From Lineus longissimus (lineage: Eukaryota; Nemertea; Pilidiophora; Heteronemertea; Lineidae), in NCBI RefSeq assembly GCF_910592395.1, contig NC_088320.1:9052001-9116000 (forward strand): a DNA stretch of 64,000 nucleotides. Reading direction: 5' to 3'. This document shows positions 45,850-57,035 of the stretch, one piece after another (the first letter of the stretch is position 1; every line of letters starts with the position of its first letter). The notes beneath the pieces were generated by a model that worked only from the letters and a program-made list of their open reading frames with translations, was not told where the DNA came from and did no database searches. A program made the translations under genes and the position numbers.

Positions 45850-48409
45850 ATGAGATCGTTGTTTTACCATCCTCCCTCGATTTCTGCTTTTGGAGCGTGC
45901 TTTTTCTGCGGTCTCCCAAGAAATTTTTTCTCCGTTTTCCCGGGCTGTTGGTCATGTGACCGTTCGTTTTTTTTATACTTTTGTGGTTTTTCTGTAAGAA
46001 ATTTCGGCGTAATGACATCGTTATTGCCGTCCTTTCTTTCTTCTTTGGGTGTTCCACCCTTTGTTTTGGACCTCCTGCCCTTCAGGGCGGGTTTCCGAGG
46101 TCTGTTTACGGGTGTATCGGGGATTCATAGTCCCCGGCCCGGTTCTTCCCCGTGTCGGGGTGCGGGTAGTTCTGCCCCCATTGGGCCAAACCCTTTCGCC
46201 CCCGGGATGCCTTCCTCTTCTCCCGGCACCGGCGGCAAGAAGATGAAGAAGGTGAGGAGAGGAGCACGGCCCTCAAAGGGAAGGGGGTCTTTGACTCCCT
46301 CTCCCTCGCCCTCCTCACGGACCCCCGCTAAGCGGCGAGGTCCACGGGGCTCTGGGGGGTTTCGACCCGTCCCGATCCCTCCCCCCAGGCCGGGCACCCC
46401 TCTTGGGGGTGTGCCACCTGGGGAGGCCTTGGGTTTGAGTTTTGATGACCCTGATTCAGGGACACTCCCCAGGGTTAGCCCTGCCCCCTTTCCAGGGGGC
46501 AGGGCTCCGGGTGGGACTCTTGACATTTTACGTCCCGATCCCCCCACCGACGCCCCCTCCTGTCATGGGTTGGTGAGCAGCGTCGCCCCCGGTGAGCCGC
46601 CTGTTATTTCAGGTGTGCTCCCCTGTCCCCCTCCGGGGTTTGCGACGGGGTTGCGGCCGCTGCCCTTGCCGGCGCCAGCGCCACGGTTGAGTCCACGGCC
46701 ACTCTGGGGATCCGCCACCCCTTCGCTTTGGGGCGGGCTCGTCCGTCCAACCCTCACTCTGTGAGTCGGTCGTCTCTTCGGACGCCCCCTGGCGGGGCAA
46801 GACCGGTTTTCACCTTCCCGTCTTTGCCGTCGTTCACCGCACCCGGAGGTGTCCTGCCCGGTGTGGGCAGGGGGTCGGTGATCGACCACTATTCACGGGC
46901 GAGGGGCCTTGGTGCCCCCCCCCCCCCCGTTATGGGTGCCGTCAGACCGACTATTTCCCCGGTCCGACCCCACCCTGCTCTGTCGGGTATGTCGGGGTTG
47001 ACGGGTGTGGCTGCCGGTCAGGCATGCCCCCCTCCCCCCCTCCCGTGTCTGCCCCACGGGAGTCCGATTTGAGCTCTGAGCCTCTGCCTCTTGCTTCCTC
47101 TCTCACGGAGGATCAACGGCAGTTGCTTAGGAGCCTGACGGACCGCATGGAGGCTTCCAACCTCCATGACAGGTCCTCGGCTCGCCCGGCCGAGAGGCCG
47201 GTGGCTTTTGATTTGAGTCATCAGCCAATGGACTGTGAGTTTAGCGACTCACAGTCTTTTTCGGCCTCTCAGGCTGACCCCCCCTCTGGGGGTGAGGACT
47301 CCGCCATTGTCGCGGGTATGCGCGACTTGCGCGCTCTTGTTCGGCAATTTGTGCCGCAAGACACATGTCCTCTCCCGACGGTCAACCCTGCCCTCGGAAA
47401 GGTGCCGTTCGACTTGTTCGGCAACGCCTCCGAGCAGGAGTCGGATGCGGTCCCTGACCGGGCTTTCCAGGAATTGCCCGCGTCTCCGGCCCTGATTAGA
47501 GCCTCCACATGGTTGGATACGGCTCTCAGGGATACAGCACCTTCTTGCGGGGGTCACCAGCGCGCCCTGGTCTCGACGCTCCCGTCTACGGGACCGGGTG
47601 CCTGGACTCAGGCTGGGAAGCGATTCACAACCGCTTCCCCTCCAAGCCTGTCCTATAGATCCGATTATTATCGGGTCTCACCGTCGGGAACCGACCCGGT
47701 TTCACTGTCGCCCCTCAAGGACGACATCCAACTTTCGGGTTTGGTACCCCCTAAAGTCCTCTCTTCTTCGGCCTTAAAGGATGCGAAGAATGACGAGGCC
47801 CTGGCTAAGGAGACCCAGGCGGTGTTATCCTACGCCAACCTGACTCTGTGTGCCCTTACCAGGTCTCTAGCTGCGGATGCCTCGGAGGAACAGTGTATTC
47901 TCGCGATGTCCCTCCAGCAGTCCCTGCAGCATGCCAGTGATCTGACTGCTAAGCAGGCGGCTAACGGCATGCTAAAACGCCGCGACCTGCTCATCGGGGG
48001 GTTGAGCACGGTCAGGTCACAGTTTCTGCGGGGGGCATTAAGGACCGCTCCATTGAGCGGCCCTTTCTTGTTTCATGACTCCCTGCCTGACACCATGGGT
48101 GCTCAGGCACAGTCTGATCGCCTGATGGAGTCAGTCTCGACTCCCCAGGCCGCCCCCCGTCCGCGTTCCTATTCACAGGCCGCGGGCAGGGGACAACAGG
48201 TGGGGTCTCGACGCCCCCGAGGTTCGTCGGCTCCTCGTGGGCCCTCGTCCTCGCGTGGCTCCTCCTCCTTTCGTCCCCAAGGGCAGGCAGAAGCTGCGGC
48301 TCCCTCTCGCCGCTCCAATAAGCGCCACCGCTCCTCAGGCAGGGGCGGGGGCGGCGGGCAGCCCAAGCGTCCCTTCCAAGAGAAAGGTCGCGGGGGCAAG
48401 CGCAAGTGA
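45850..48409 (+). pseudogene. DIRS gag, probably frame-broken
   Basis: A first frame (45850-46764, 304 codons, Pro/Gly/Ser-rich with a basic KKMKKVRRGARPSKGRG patch) and a second in another frame (47024-48409, 461 codons) have DIRS gag character. The second includes a conserved-looking core (SALKDAKNDEALAKETQAVL, then LKRRDLLIGGL and LSGPFLF) and an Arg/Gly/Ser-rich basic tail for RNA binding. A stop at 46762 and a run of 14 C (46915-46928) lie between the frames, so an indel probably separates one ancestral gag. The start is uncertain: ATG 45850 or an internal one such as 46012. Confidence 0.72.
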
Positions 48410-50510
48410 CTCTTTAGTCCTTCCTCCTGCGCCTCCAGGTGGCGCCCCCACAGTTGGCGTCGTGGGTGGCAGACTGCGACACTTCGGAGACTTTTGGGAC
48501 CGGTGGTGTCAAAAAGACTCCCCCGTGCCGGATATGCTCCGACACGGTGTCCGATTGGACTTTTCCCGTCCCCCCCCCTATGACGTCGACCCCACCCCGG
48601 TGTCCCCGCCAGTAGACCCCGTCAGGGCGCTTGCCCTTCGATCGGAGGTCCTGTCTCTTCTCAAGAAGCAGGCAGTGGGGCTGGTGGACAACCATTCCTC
48701 CCCGGGCTTTTACAGCCACGTCTTCTTGGTCCCCAAGAAGTCGGGGAAGTGGAGACTGGTCATCGACCTGTCAACCTTGAATCGGTTCCTCCAGGTCCCC
48801 AGCTTCAAGATGGAGACAAAAAGGTCAGTAGCGGTCGCGGTGCAGCCCAACGATTGGGCTATCTCTCTGGACCTTCAGGACGCGTATTTACACGTCCCGG
48901 TCCATCCAGAGTTTCAGCCCTTCCTTCGTTTTTTTCTTCGAAGGAAAGGTTTATCAGTTTCAGGCCCTTCCTTTCGGCCTGGCTTCTGCTCCGCTGATTT
49001 TCACAACAGTCGTCAAGGCGTTTGCCGCGCCTTTTCATGCCATGGGCTTAAAGCTCCATTGCTATCTCGACGACTGGCTGCTACGGCACCAGGCTCATCG
49101 CCGTCTGGGAAAGCAGGCAAAGTTTCTGCTCGTCACAACCGGACAGGCAGGGTGGTTGATAAATTGGGACAAATCCGAGCTGGACGCAGCTCAGGATTAT
49201 GTCTTCGTGGGGGTGCGATTTCGCACACGAGAGGGCCTGATGTCCCCCCCTCCGGACCGAATTCGCAAGATTCGGTCCTTGGTCGGGACAGCGCCACAGC
49301 CCGACATTTTCTGTCGCTGCTGGGGCTGCTCAATTCGGCAGCGGACCAGGTTCCTTTCGGCCGCCTGTATATGCGCCCACTCCAGCTCCTCCTGCTGTCG
49401 AGTTGGCATCCATTCACAGACTCCCTCGACCAGCGGATATTTATCCCGGGGTCTCTCCTGGGGCAGGTGTGGAGTTTCTGGGGTTCGGAGACGGAGCTCC
49501 TCCGCGGAGTGCAGCTCAGCCCTCCGTCGCCCCAGATGTCCCTATTCACGGACGCCTCCCTTTATGGTTGGGGCGCCCATTTGAACGAAGGGGATCTGAC
49601 CACCAAGGGCACGTGGTCAGAGGAGGATGCGCGTCTCTCGATCAATATCCTCGAGATGCAGGCTGTCATCCTGGCCGTGAGGGCCTTCACGTCTCATCTG
49701 AGGGGTCACAGGGTTTCTCTTTTCTCCGACAATTCGACGGTGGTCGCTTATATTCGGAGACAGGGGGGGACGAGATCCGACACATTGTGCCGTCTCACTT
49801 GGGAGCTCCTGCAGCTTTGTCGCCACTTGGATATCCAGCTCCTCCCCCGTCACATCCCCGGCAAGAGAAATATCTTGGCCGACGCCCTTTCCAGGTCGGA
49901 CCGTCTGGTTAAGACAGAGTGGACCCTCCATCGCGAGGTGGTCTCTCGTCTGGGGGCCCTGTGGGATGCTCCGGTCGTGGACTTGTTTGCGACTCGGTTG
50001 AACAAGAGGTTCCCCCTGTACTACTCACCCCTCCCGGACGGGGAGGCCTTGGGAGTGGACAGCCTGTCGGCCTCCTGGGACGGCCTCAATGCTTATGCAT
50101 ACCCGCCAACCCCTCTGTTGCTACCGGTACTCAACAAGGTGGCCAGTTCACGGGTCAGACTTTGTCTGATAGCACCGTGCTGGCCGAACCAGGCCTGGTT
50201 CCCGGTTCTGCTGGAGCTGCTGACGGATCACCCCCGCCGCCTGCCGGCGTGGGACCGTCTGCTTTATCACCCGATCGGCCGGGTCTATCATCAAGACCCT
50301 TCTTTTTACAGGCTTCACGCCTGGAGGCTGTCGGGTATTTCCTCCGAGAGAGAGGCTTTTCGGAAGACGTTATCCGTAAAGTCGCCCAACCTTAGAGACA
50401 GTCTACCCTTGATTCATACGATAGCAAGTGGGCTGTCTTTCGAGACTGGTGTCGGGAGCACGGAGTTTCTCCGGTCGCTTTCTCTCTTCCCAACTTCCTC
50501 GACTTTTTGA
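48237..50510 (+). pseudogene. DIRS reverse transcriptase - RNase H - methyltransferase-like polyprotein, frameshifted
   Basis: Overlaps the end of gag in another frame. The reverse transcriptase starts with VFLVPKKSGKWRLVIDLSTL and AISLDLQDAYLHVPV (first catalytic Asp). Near 48940 the sense passes to the +1-shifted frame, where CYLDDWLL gives the YxDD-type box, and returns near 49290. RNase H: SLFTDASLYGWGAHL, EMQAVILAV, FSDNSTVVAYI, ADALSR. After it a segment like that aligned to the DAM-type methyltransferase region of DIRS (DLFATRLNKRFPLYYSP, WDGLNAYAYPP). Two compensating frame changes destroy the enzyme. There is no protease or DDE integrase, as expected for DIRS. Confidence 0.88.
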
Positions 50511-51181
50511 ATTTTCTATTCTCGGTCCGGAAGTTTTCGGTTCAGGGAGTGAAAGGTTATCACTCCGCCGTTTCGGTCACCTTAAAGCTGACTGAATCGT
50601 GGCAACCGTCTTGGAATGACACTGTTTCATCGTTGCTTCGCAATATGTCTTTGGAGCGTCCTCGCTCCATTCAGCTCTCTCCCAAGTGGGACCTCTCGGT
50701 GGTCTTAAAGGCTCTCATGAAATTTCCATTTGAACCCATGCATCAGGCAGATTTTAAACATCTGACCTTTAAGACCGTTTTCCTGGTGGCTTTGGCCACG
50801 GCACAGCGGCGGTCTGAGCTCCATGCTTTAGCCTTTGATAAATTGGCTTTCACTGAGAGGGGCGCGGTCCTAGAATTTGAGCCTGCTGTTCGCCTAGGCA
50901 GGAAGCGCCTCTTTTTGTCTTATAGAGAGGGGTTTACTAGGGAGATAGCTGCAGCCAGGGTCACCAGATGGTTAGTGGCCACCATCCGCATGGATTATTC
51001 TATGACACTCGGTTCTCCAGAGCTTCGTCGCCTTGGCGCCATTACGACCCACGAGATTCGGGCCATTTCTACTTCGTGGGCCGAGTATAAGGGAGTGGCG
51101 CTGAACGAGGTTTTAGATGCGGCTACGTGGAGTTCTCACTCTACATTCTCCCAGTATTATATGCGCGATTGTTCCGGTTAA
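50324..51181 (+). pseudogene. DIRS tyrosine recombinase with one in-frame stop
   Basis: The frame overlaps the end of the polyprotein and is open to 51181 except for TAG at 50393-50395. The N-terminal part has STLDSYDSKWAVFRDWC, the core-binding helix region. The catalytic part shows Arg in TAQRRSELHAL, the H-x-x-R pair in TTHEIRAIS, and the tyrosine in FSQYYMRD, the usual R...HxxR...Y order. It joins circular element DNA to the genome. Apart from the stop the catalytic residues look intact. Confidence 0.88.
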
Positions 51182-51445
51182 CAGACGGTATGCTGTCTCT
51201 TGGTCAAGTTGTCGCTGGTCTAGGTGTTTCCCTGCCTAGACCACTCGTCGATTTTCTCTCCTGCTGGCTGTCTTGTCCTCCCTCCTTTTTAAGCGGGGGG
51301 GGGGGTTGTTCTATAGACTGTCGCCGGGTCTTCGGGCCCGCCCGTTCGCCCCGTCCAGCTGTCCTAGGGTTCAGCCGCCTAGGACTTTTGAGAGTTAGTC
51401 AGTGAGGCCGCTTCATGTTATTCTGGGGCGTGCTCTCCTTCTTAT

Positions 51446-51471
51446 AAAAAAAAAAAAAAAAAAAAAAAAAA
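51446..51471 (+). repeat. Internal poly(A) tract followed by T-run
   Basis: About 26 A, then ATAATAATTTTTTTTT, located between the recombinase and the internal complementary region; it might lie near the transcript end. Confidence 0.85.
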
Positions 51472-51755
51472 TAATAATTTTTTTTTTCTCCACATTGTGT
51501 CTCTTGACGATATGTGCCTAGCTTATACCGTGTTGAGGTGGTTTTGTCCCCGTCTAGGAGGGGATGGGTTTTCCCAGTTATGCTTCCCTTTGTTCTCAAA
51601 GGGCCTGTTGACCTCTAGCCCGGGTTTTCCCCAAGCATTTTTTCTCTGGGTCCCCTGGTCTCACCCGTTGGGTTCTGCTGCGCAGCTTGGAGACAGTTCA
51701 CTTCACTACATGGTAAGTCACCGTTTACCCTCCTTCCTTTGGTTGTTGGTATTCG

Positions 51756-51852
51756 ATGCAAAAGTCTGACCTGGGTAGAGTATGAACGACATAAAATTTC
51801 CATTTCCTGTGGAAATGTCATTTTATTAGTTCATACCTACCCAAGTCAGACT
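51756..51852 (+). repeat. DIRS internal complementary region
   Basis: The first half (51756-51797, ATGCAAAAGTCTGACCTGGG and on) is the reverse complement of the left end of the element; the second half (51797-51852, TTCCATTTCCTGTGGAAATG and on) is the reverse complement of the right end. Together they template the junction of the ends during circle formation. Confidence 0.85.
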
Positions 51853-51906
51853 ACCCGCCCTGCCTGTCCCCACAGCAACGGGACTTACTCGGTGCGCTTG
51901 AGTAAT

Positions 51907-52087
51907 AAGTACTGATTATGGCGGCTCACAGGAGGCAGAGGCTGTATAGGGGCGCCGCCTAGGTGTAGCTAAGCGAACTAGCTAAGAGATTTATATTATA
52001 AATAGATTATTTCTTCCTCGGGTGTGTCCGAATGGAGTACACATGCAAAAGTCTGACCTGGGTAGGTATGAACTAATAAAATGACAT
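51907..52087 (-). repeat. DIRS right inverted terminal repeat
   Basis: Reverse complement of 45544-45722. Beyond it 52088-52126 holds two copies of CCACAGGAAATGGAAATT. Confidence 0.85.
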
Positions 52088-52302
52088 CTCCACAGGAAAT
52101 GGAAATTTCCACAGGAAATGGAAATTCGCAAACCACACACTTTTGAATTTTCCTGTATTCTCCGCACGATTCAAGAGATTCATGTTTTGTGAAGTCATAT
52201 CATCCGCAGTATATTCTCGTTCCTTTTAGCCTCTTTCTGCTTGCCATCACTTGGCCTTACAATCTCGATCATAGAAGCGCACTATCATTGGTTTGGGTTT
52301 TT

Positions 52303-53139
52303 AGCTCAGCTGACAAGCTGAGCTATTCATATGAGTAATTGGTAGAATGAATGTCCGTCTGTCTGTCTGTCTGTCTGTCCGTTAAACAGGCACGTTTCAA
52401 AACTATGGCGGATAGGCGATAGATTTTCCCTATAAGCCATTTAGACCCTTCAGGACTCCTGAATAGACCAAGTGTGGGTCCAGCAGGATTAACAGTTTGG
52501 CCACCAGGGGGCAAAAAGCCTAAATCACAAAACAATTTTTTGGCGCTTTATTCAAGCAGATTGAAGCTTGAAATAAAGTTGAAAAGGACCGCATGCATGT
52601 AGGTCTTGAAACTACTAAGAGTAGTTTTGATTGATACTACCAGTTGGCGTTACTGAGCCAAAATCTGTGTTGACCTAGTTTAAGCTTGATTTGAATTTCC
52701 CGCTCTTGTATGACTCTGAAGGTTGTGGGTTCCAATCCCACTTCGGGTCAATTTTTTTTTTTTTTAATTTTTACTTTTTTCACTTGTAAATACATTTTCT
52801 TTACTTTTTTGAATAATTTGGTGGGCGGCCATCTTGGTTTTTTTTTTCTATTTTAAAGCCTTTGCTGTATCCAGAGTGACATGAATTTTATGGTTGGTGT
52901 ACAATAAGTCTCCTTTACATGATATCACATGGGATTTCTATTTGACCTACTTTTCAAGGTCAGCCTGGCTCAGGCACTTAGATTTGACTAATAAGTGGCA
53001 TATTTGTCACCATTTAAAAGTCTTTTTACTTTGGTATGTTTGCCTGATATATTGACAAAACTGAGGTTGAAAGAGATCTATCGGGTACTTTCCATGTTCA
53101 TATATTTCAGCTGAGCGCCAGGCCCTTGGGCCTCTTGTT
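52303..53139 (+). mobile_element. Helitron-like element J, 0.84 kb
   Basis: 5' hairpin AGCTCAGCT GACA AGCTGAGCT, a (TGTC)n run at about 52352-52380, and the 3' end AGCTGAGCGCCAGGCCC TTGGGCCTCTTGTT. One CCACCAGGGGGC motif at 52501. Non-autonomous. Confidence 0.78.
52711..52750 (+). other. tRNA-like T arm inside element J
   Basis: GTGGG-TTCCAAT-CCCAC forms a perfect 5 bp stem with 7 base loop, followed by TTCGGGTCA then a T-run. It looks like the 3' half of a tRNA or a tRNA-derived SINE; no matching 5' half or A box was found. Confidence 0.35.
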
Positions 53140-53277
53140 CATTTCCCCTGCCTGAGTCGATGTGCAAACGCCTGGTTATAAGGTTCTGCCGTAATGCCCA
53201 TCCTGCCAACTATATCCTCTTAACACTGCATCTTTCGAATCCTCGTCTTACTTTTCTTTTACACCAAACATTCTCAC

Positions 53278-53570
53278 ATTGACCTTTTATACTGGGCCTG
53301 TCTATTTGATTTGATCTTAAGATGCTTTATCTCGTTTTTCAACTCCTCGACCATCGCTGCTGGTGCTTCCCTGCATTACTTCAGCGTATCCTCCATCTTT
53401 TCTATTCTGCCCGCCAACACATTGATCTTCTCGGTAATTTGTTTTAGTGTGTCTTTCACATGTTTTGTAATCTCTATTTGGAATGTCTCAAACATTTTTC
53501 CAGGTTTTCTTTTGAATTCATCCACTATAGTGTCTGTTTTCTCCTCAAGATCAGAAGGCTCCTCAGAATC
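53278..53570 (-). pseudogene. Coiled-coil relic, possibly LINE ORF1-like
   Basis: On the minus strand, 53570 down to 53379 is open for 64 codons (DSEEPSDLEEKTDTIVDEFK, then a heptad-like run including FETFQIEITKHVKDTLKQI). After a TAA at 53376-53378 the frame continues as VEELKNEIKHLKIK to about 53278. The acidic lead and heptads resemble the coiled coil of LINE ORF1 or similar structural proteins. There is no start codon context; flanked by HLEs J and B. The function is not assignable. Confidence 0.35.
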
Positions 53571-53589
53571 TTAAACGTCCTCAAGGCTA

Positions 53590-56500
53590 TTTTTAGCTCA
53601 GCTGACAAAGTCAGCGGAGCTAGTAGTATAGCTGTTCAAATGGTGTCCGTCCTGCAATCCATCCATCTAGGGACCCATCTGTGGACAAAATTGGACATTT
53701 CTGACCGGGAAGGCCTAGCCACTTCGTTGACGGTGCTAAATTAGGAGTTGCCCAAGGTGAACTCAAAAAACGAAAAAATCGGCGCGATCCGACCTGTATT
53801 AGGAGAATGAGGTCATTTCGCGTTTAGATTTCTTTCCCTTTTTACCTCGGTCCACAGAGCAAATATTGTTTTCAAATGTGGCTGAATATTTTTAAATATT
53901 TTTTCATTTTTTACTTTTAATGGAATTAATATAGTTTTCACCGCCAGTTGGCGCTGCAGGCACATTGCCTGAATTTTGGCGATTTCAAATTTGGCGGTGG
54001 CTTAACTTTTTTGCAAGCAGTGCCGCTGATTGGCCGATCGATAGAAGAGATGCCACCATTTAAAAATGGCGGTAGTCGCTGCTTCGATGAAGGTGAGTGA
54101 ACTTTCTCATGTTCAATCGGTTGATACTATTTTAATCAACATGACCATGTACCTGAAATTTATTTAGGTACTGAAAAGAGTCTATATAATTCAGATTTAT
54201 CAATAGTTTTTTATAATATTCCGGAAATTTTGTGCACAAATTAGCAGAAGTTGGTGCTCGTCTCATGTCATTTTAGAGCGAGAAATTTGTTTCCGTCGAT
54301 CTCTACCACTGAAAAATCGCTTGCATAGCTTCAAATTTTTGTGAAAATAAGTATCTGAACTTGGTTTCAAATAGTCTAGAGAGTTACCTTTGTGGTGATA
54401 CATATGGTATGTGATAAATATTTGTGGAATTTGTGAAATTCGGTTTTCAAACGTGCCGATGATGCAAGCGATCTCGCGCGAATTTTGCAAGTCCTGATAT
54501 GTCGACCGGGTGTCAAAAATCACTCGCCTAAATTCAATTCAAAGATCGAAAATGATATCTGAACTTAGTTTCAAATAGCCTACGCAATTATCATTTCGGT
54601 GATATATAATGCATGCATGTAATAATTGATTAATCTACCTAAAACGCGCAATTAAAACGGCGAAAGATCGTGATAAACACTCTGGTGGGGGTCACACTAA
54701 ATAACGACCGGTAGGGCCCGGCGTGTGGCGGAGAAAAAAAGGGATTTTTATGCACTTTTAACTGTATATATATGTTGTTTAGATGTTTTTCTAACAGTTC
54801 TGTAATTTTTATGACCAAGCTTGCACCCAAAGTTGGTAAAATTGATGCTTGTTTATGGACTACGCTAGCGACCGGAGAATTCGCCGTCGGCCATTTTGGG
54901 ACGGTCCCTGAGTTGTTGTGGTTGGCAATTTTGCAACAAATCTCGCCATTTACGTTTGTTTACAATTATTTTGAAAGTCACATTAGGCCATTCAAAATAA
55001 ATTACTTGTTTATCATCACTCCACCTCACGATATTTGGAGGGGAGGCCCTTTGATATTGATATTTGATATTTTGTTTGGCGCCGATGTTTGATGGGGAGG
55101 GCCTTTGATATTTGGTATTTGATATTTTTCGGTCATGAACTTGGCAATGTATTCCATTGGGAGGGGCTTTGATATTCGATATTTGATAATTTTTGGACTG
55201 ACATATAACAAATGTATGTATAAGCCATGTCAAGTTATAATCAGTACAACAGATGTGTCAGGGAGGCCTAAAAATGTATACAGTGATCAAATTCCAAAAT
55301 GGATAGATAAAATAAGGACAGGAGAATACAAATTAAAGTTTAATTACAAAACTTGTATGGACATCAACAGCTGTTTCTTTTTTATATCCTGGTCACCATG
55401 ATCTGCTGATGATTTATTCCCCTGACATTTTACATGTATGTACCGTACAAATCCATGTATATCTGACACAAGCATGCAAAGTGACAGCAAGCAGCATGGC
55501 CCCAAGTCTCGCCCATTGAAAACATTCTCCTCATACACCACATAGTGTGTAAGCTTTGGTCAAACATTCATGCGTTGAGCAAGAAATAAAAACACATGCG
55601 TTTATTCATCTCGATTCCAGGCTCATCGGCAATATAAAAATAACTGGTAGGCCTATACGCATTTGCCCACGCAGGTATGAGGTTGAGAAAGTATTGGTTC
55701 CAAAATCTCCCCGAGTGTAGTCTCACTGAGTCAATAATTCTTTTGTGTGCTGACAATTCACCTTGAATGAAAATAATTCATTGCCGTTGAGCGAGACTGG
55801 TGTCACCTGTACTGAGGTATTGAGACATTTTTTCAGCATCGGCTGGCTGCATGCTGCGTCTCTGGATTTGTTTAGTCGTAACTAATACCACATGTGTGAT
55901 GGCCAGAACGGGGAAATGGATATCAATTATCAACAGGCCACCGGGTCAGGTAAAATTAGGGCGGTAGGTTGTTTGAATCTGAGTTGGAAGTTGAGGGCAC
56001 AACTTGGAGCGGACGGTACCTTGATATTTGATATATCGAATATCAAAATAATCGGCACGGGACCTGAATGTCGGGGCGGGCGGTGATGATAAACAAGTAA
56101 TTTATGTTGAATGGCCTTATGACATCGTAGTATGAATTCCACTGCAGTTTCCTTACGCAGCAATGCTCATGTTTTTGGTTGGCAATCCTGTACTGTCTGT
56201 ACACTGCGCTGTGCAGGCTTAGAGTATAACTCAACAGGCCCTCATGATTCATTTGATGGACACCTTATTTGATAGTACCTCATCATTAAGTCCACTAGAT
56301 CCTGTTCTGTCACATGTCGTAGACGATAGACAATTTTCAAAATGTAGTACACCACTCGCTCACGGCTCACATCATGTGGGCACGGTTGGCTGTTGAGTGT
56401 TATGGTTCAGTCTGTGAGACTAATTTAAAGAGGTTACACTTTTATTTTGAATTGGAAAACAACCCCCAGGACTGACTTTTCACTGAGTGATAAGTGTGCC

Positions 56501-57011
56501 CTTCGAAGGTTAAGTCTCTTTCTGGATTTGCTTCCAAAGATGCCTTGTTCAGGATATCATCTGACCGATGCCTGATCAAGCACAGACTGTATCCGGTGGT
56601 GTACATTTCCCTGTCTATGTCACCCTTTTTTATTCAGTCAGTGTTAATTTCTCTTCTCTTTTTTTACAGATTAACTGTTGTTGGTTATTGCAAGAGGAGT
56701 TGTTGGCACATTTCAAGTCCAGGAAAGCACTTGCTGTTCCCACATTCAGAGTAAGGTGTGCTTACTCGTTTTACTGCTTTCCATTCCTGGAGAGCGTTAT
56801 CAAATATCTGCCGCAAGGCAACAAATATCTGCCGCAAGGCGCTTCAAATATCTGCCGAAAGGCATGAAATATCTGCCGCACCAATAAAGTTCATTTTGTT
56901 AACCAACTCTTTATCTTCTTCGTTGCCTCATAATAACGGTACCGACACACACTTGACCCTTGCCTTCACCTATCCATTTCAGCTGAGCGCCAGGCCCTTG
57001 GGCCTCTTGTT
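53590..57011 (+). mobile_element. Helitron-like element B, sister copy of A
   Basis: Same 5' hairpin, shortened CATCC run, interior and 3' GGGCCTCTTGTT end as A. Relative to A it carries a 1131 bp insertion (54986-56116) and lacks a ~0.4 kb block found in A at about 26664-27058. The captured exon-like segments and the 21 bp tandem array are kept. Confidence 0.78.
54986..56116. mobile_element. 1131 bp Harbinger-type non-autonomous element in B
   Basis: Ends GGCCATTCAAAATAAATTAC and, inverted, GTAATTTATGTTGAATGGCC, about 35 bp of inverted repeat. TTA on both sides (54983-54985, 56117-56119). Element A at about 25808 has the empty site CATTATGAC with one TTA. A 3 bp TWA duplication and GG-starting ends fit PIF/Harbinger. 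There is no transposase; near the left end are three copies of GGGAGGG-C-TTTGATATTTG-like words. Confidence 0.85.
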
Positions 57012-57035
57012 CAAACTCATTTTTCCTCTTTTTGC

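Larger units (their letters stand above)
45544..52126 (+). mobile_element. DIRS-type tyrosine-recombinase retrotransposon
   Basis: The layout is left inverted repeat (45544-45722), gag, overlapping reverse transcriptase/RNase H, tyrosine recombinase, internal complementary region (51756-51852) and right inverted repeat (51907-52087 plus a short tail with a duplicated CCACAGGAAATGGAAATT). This is the DIRS1-like architecture. The coding part is clearly more GC-rich than its surroundings. DIRS elements replicate through a circular DNA and integrate with a recombinase, so no target duplication is expected. Frames are damaged at several points. Confidence 0.92.

Noticed and set aside
45839-49931. 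Many long minus-strand and alternative frames across the DIRS coding region
   Set aside because: Shadows caused by high GC and few stop codons; none shows family motifs, while the sense frames do.
52711-52750. A tRNA gene
   Set aside because: Only a T arm and a partial acceptor are present; no D arm or matching 5' strand.
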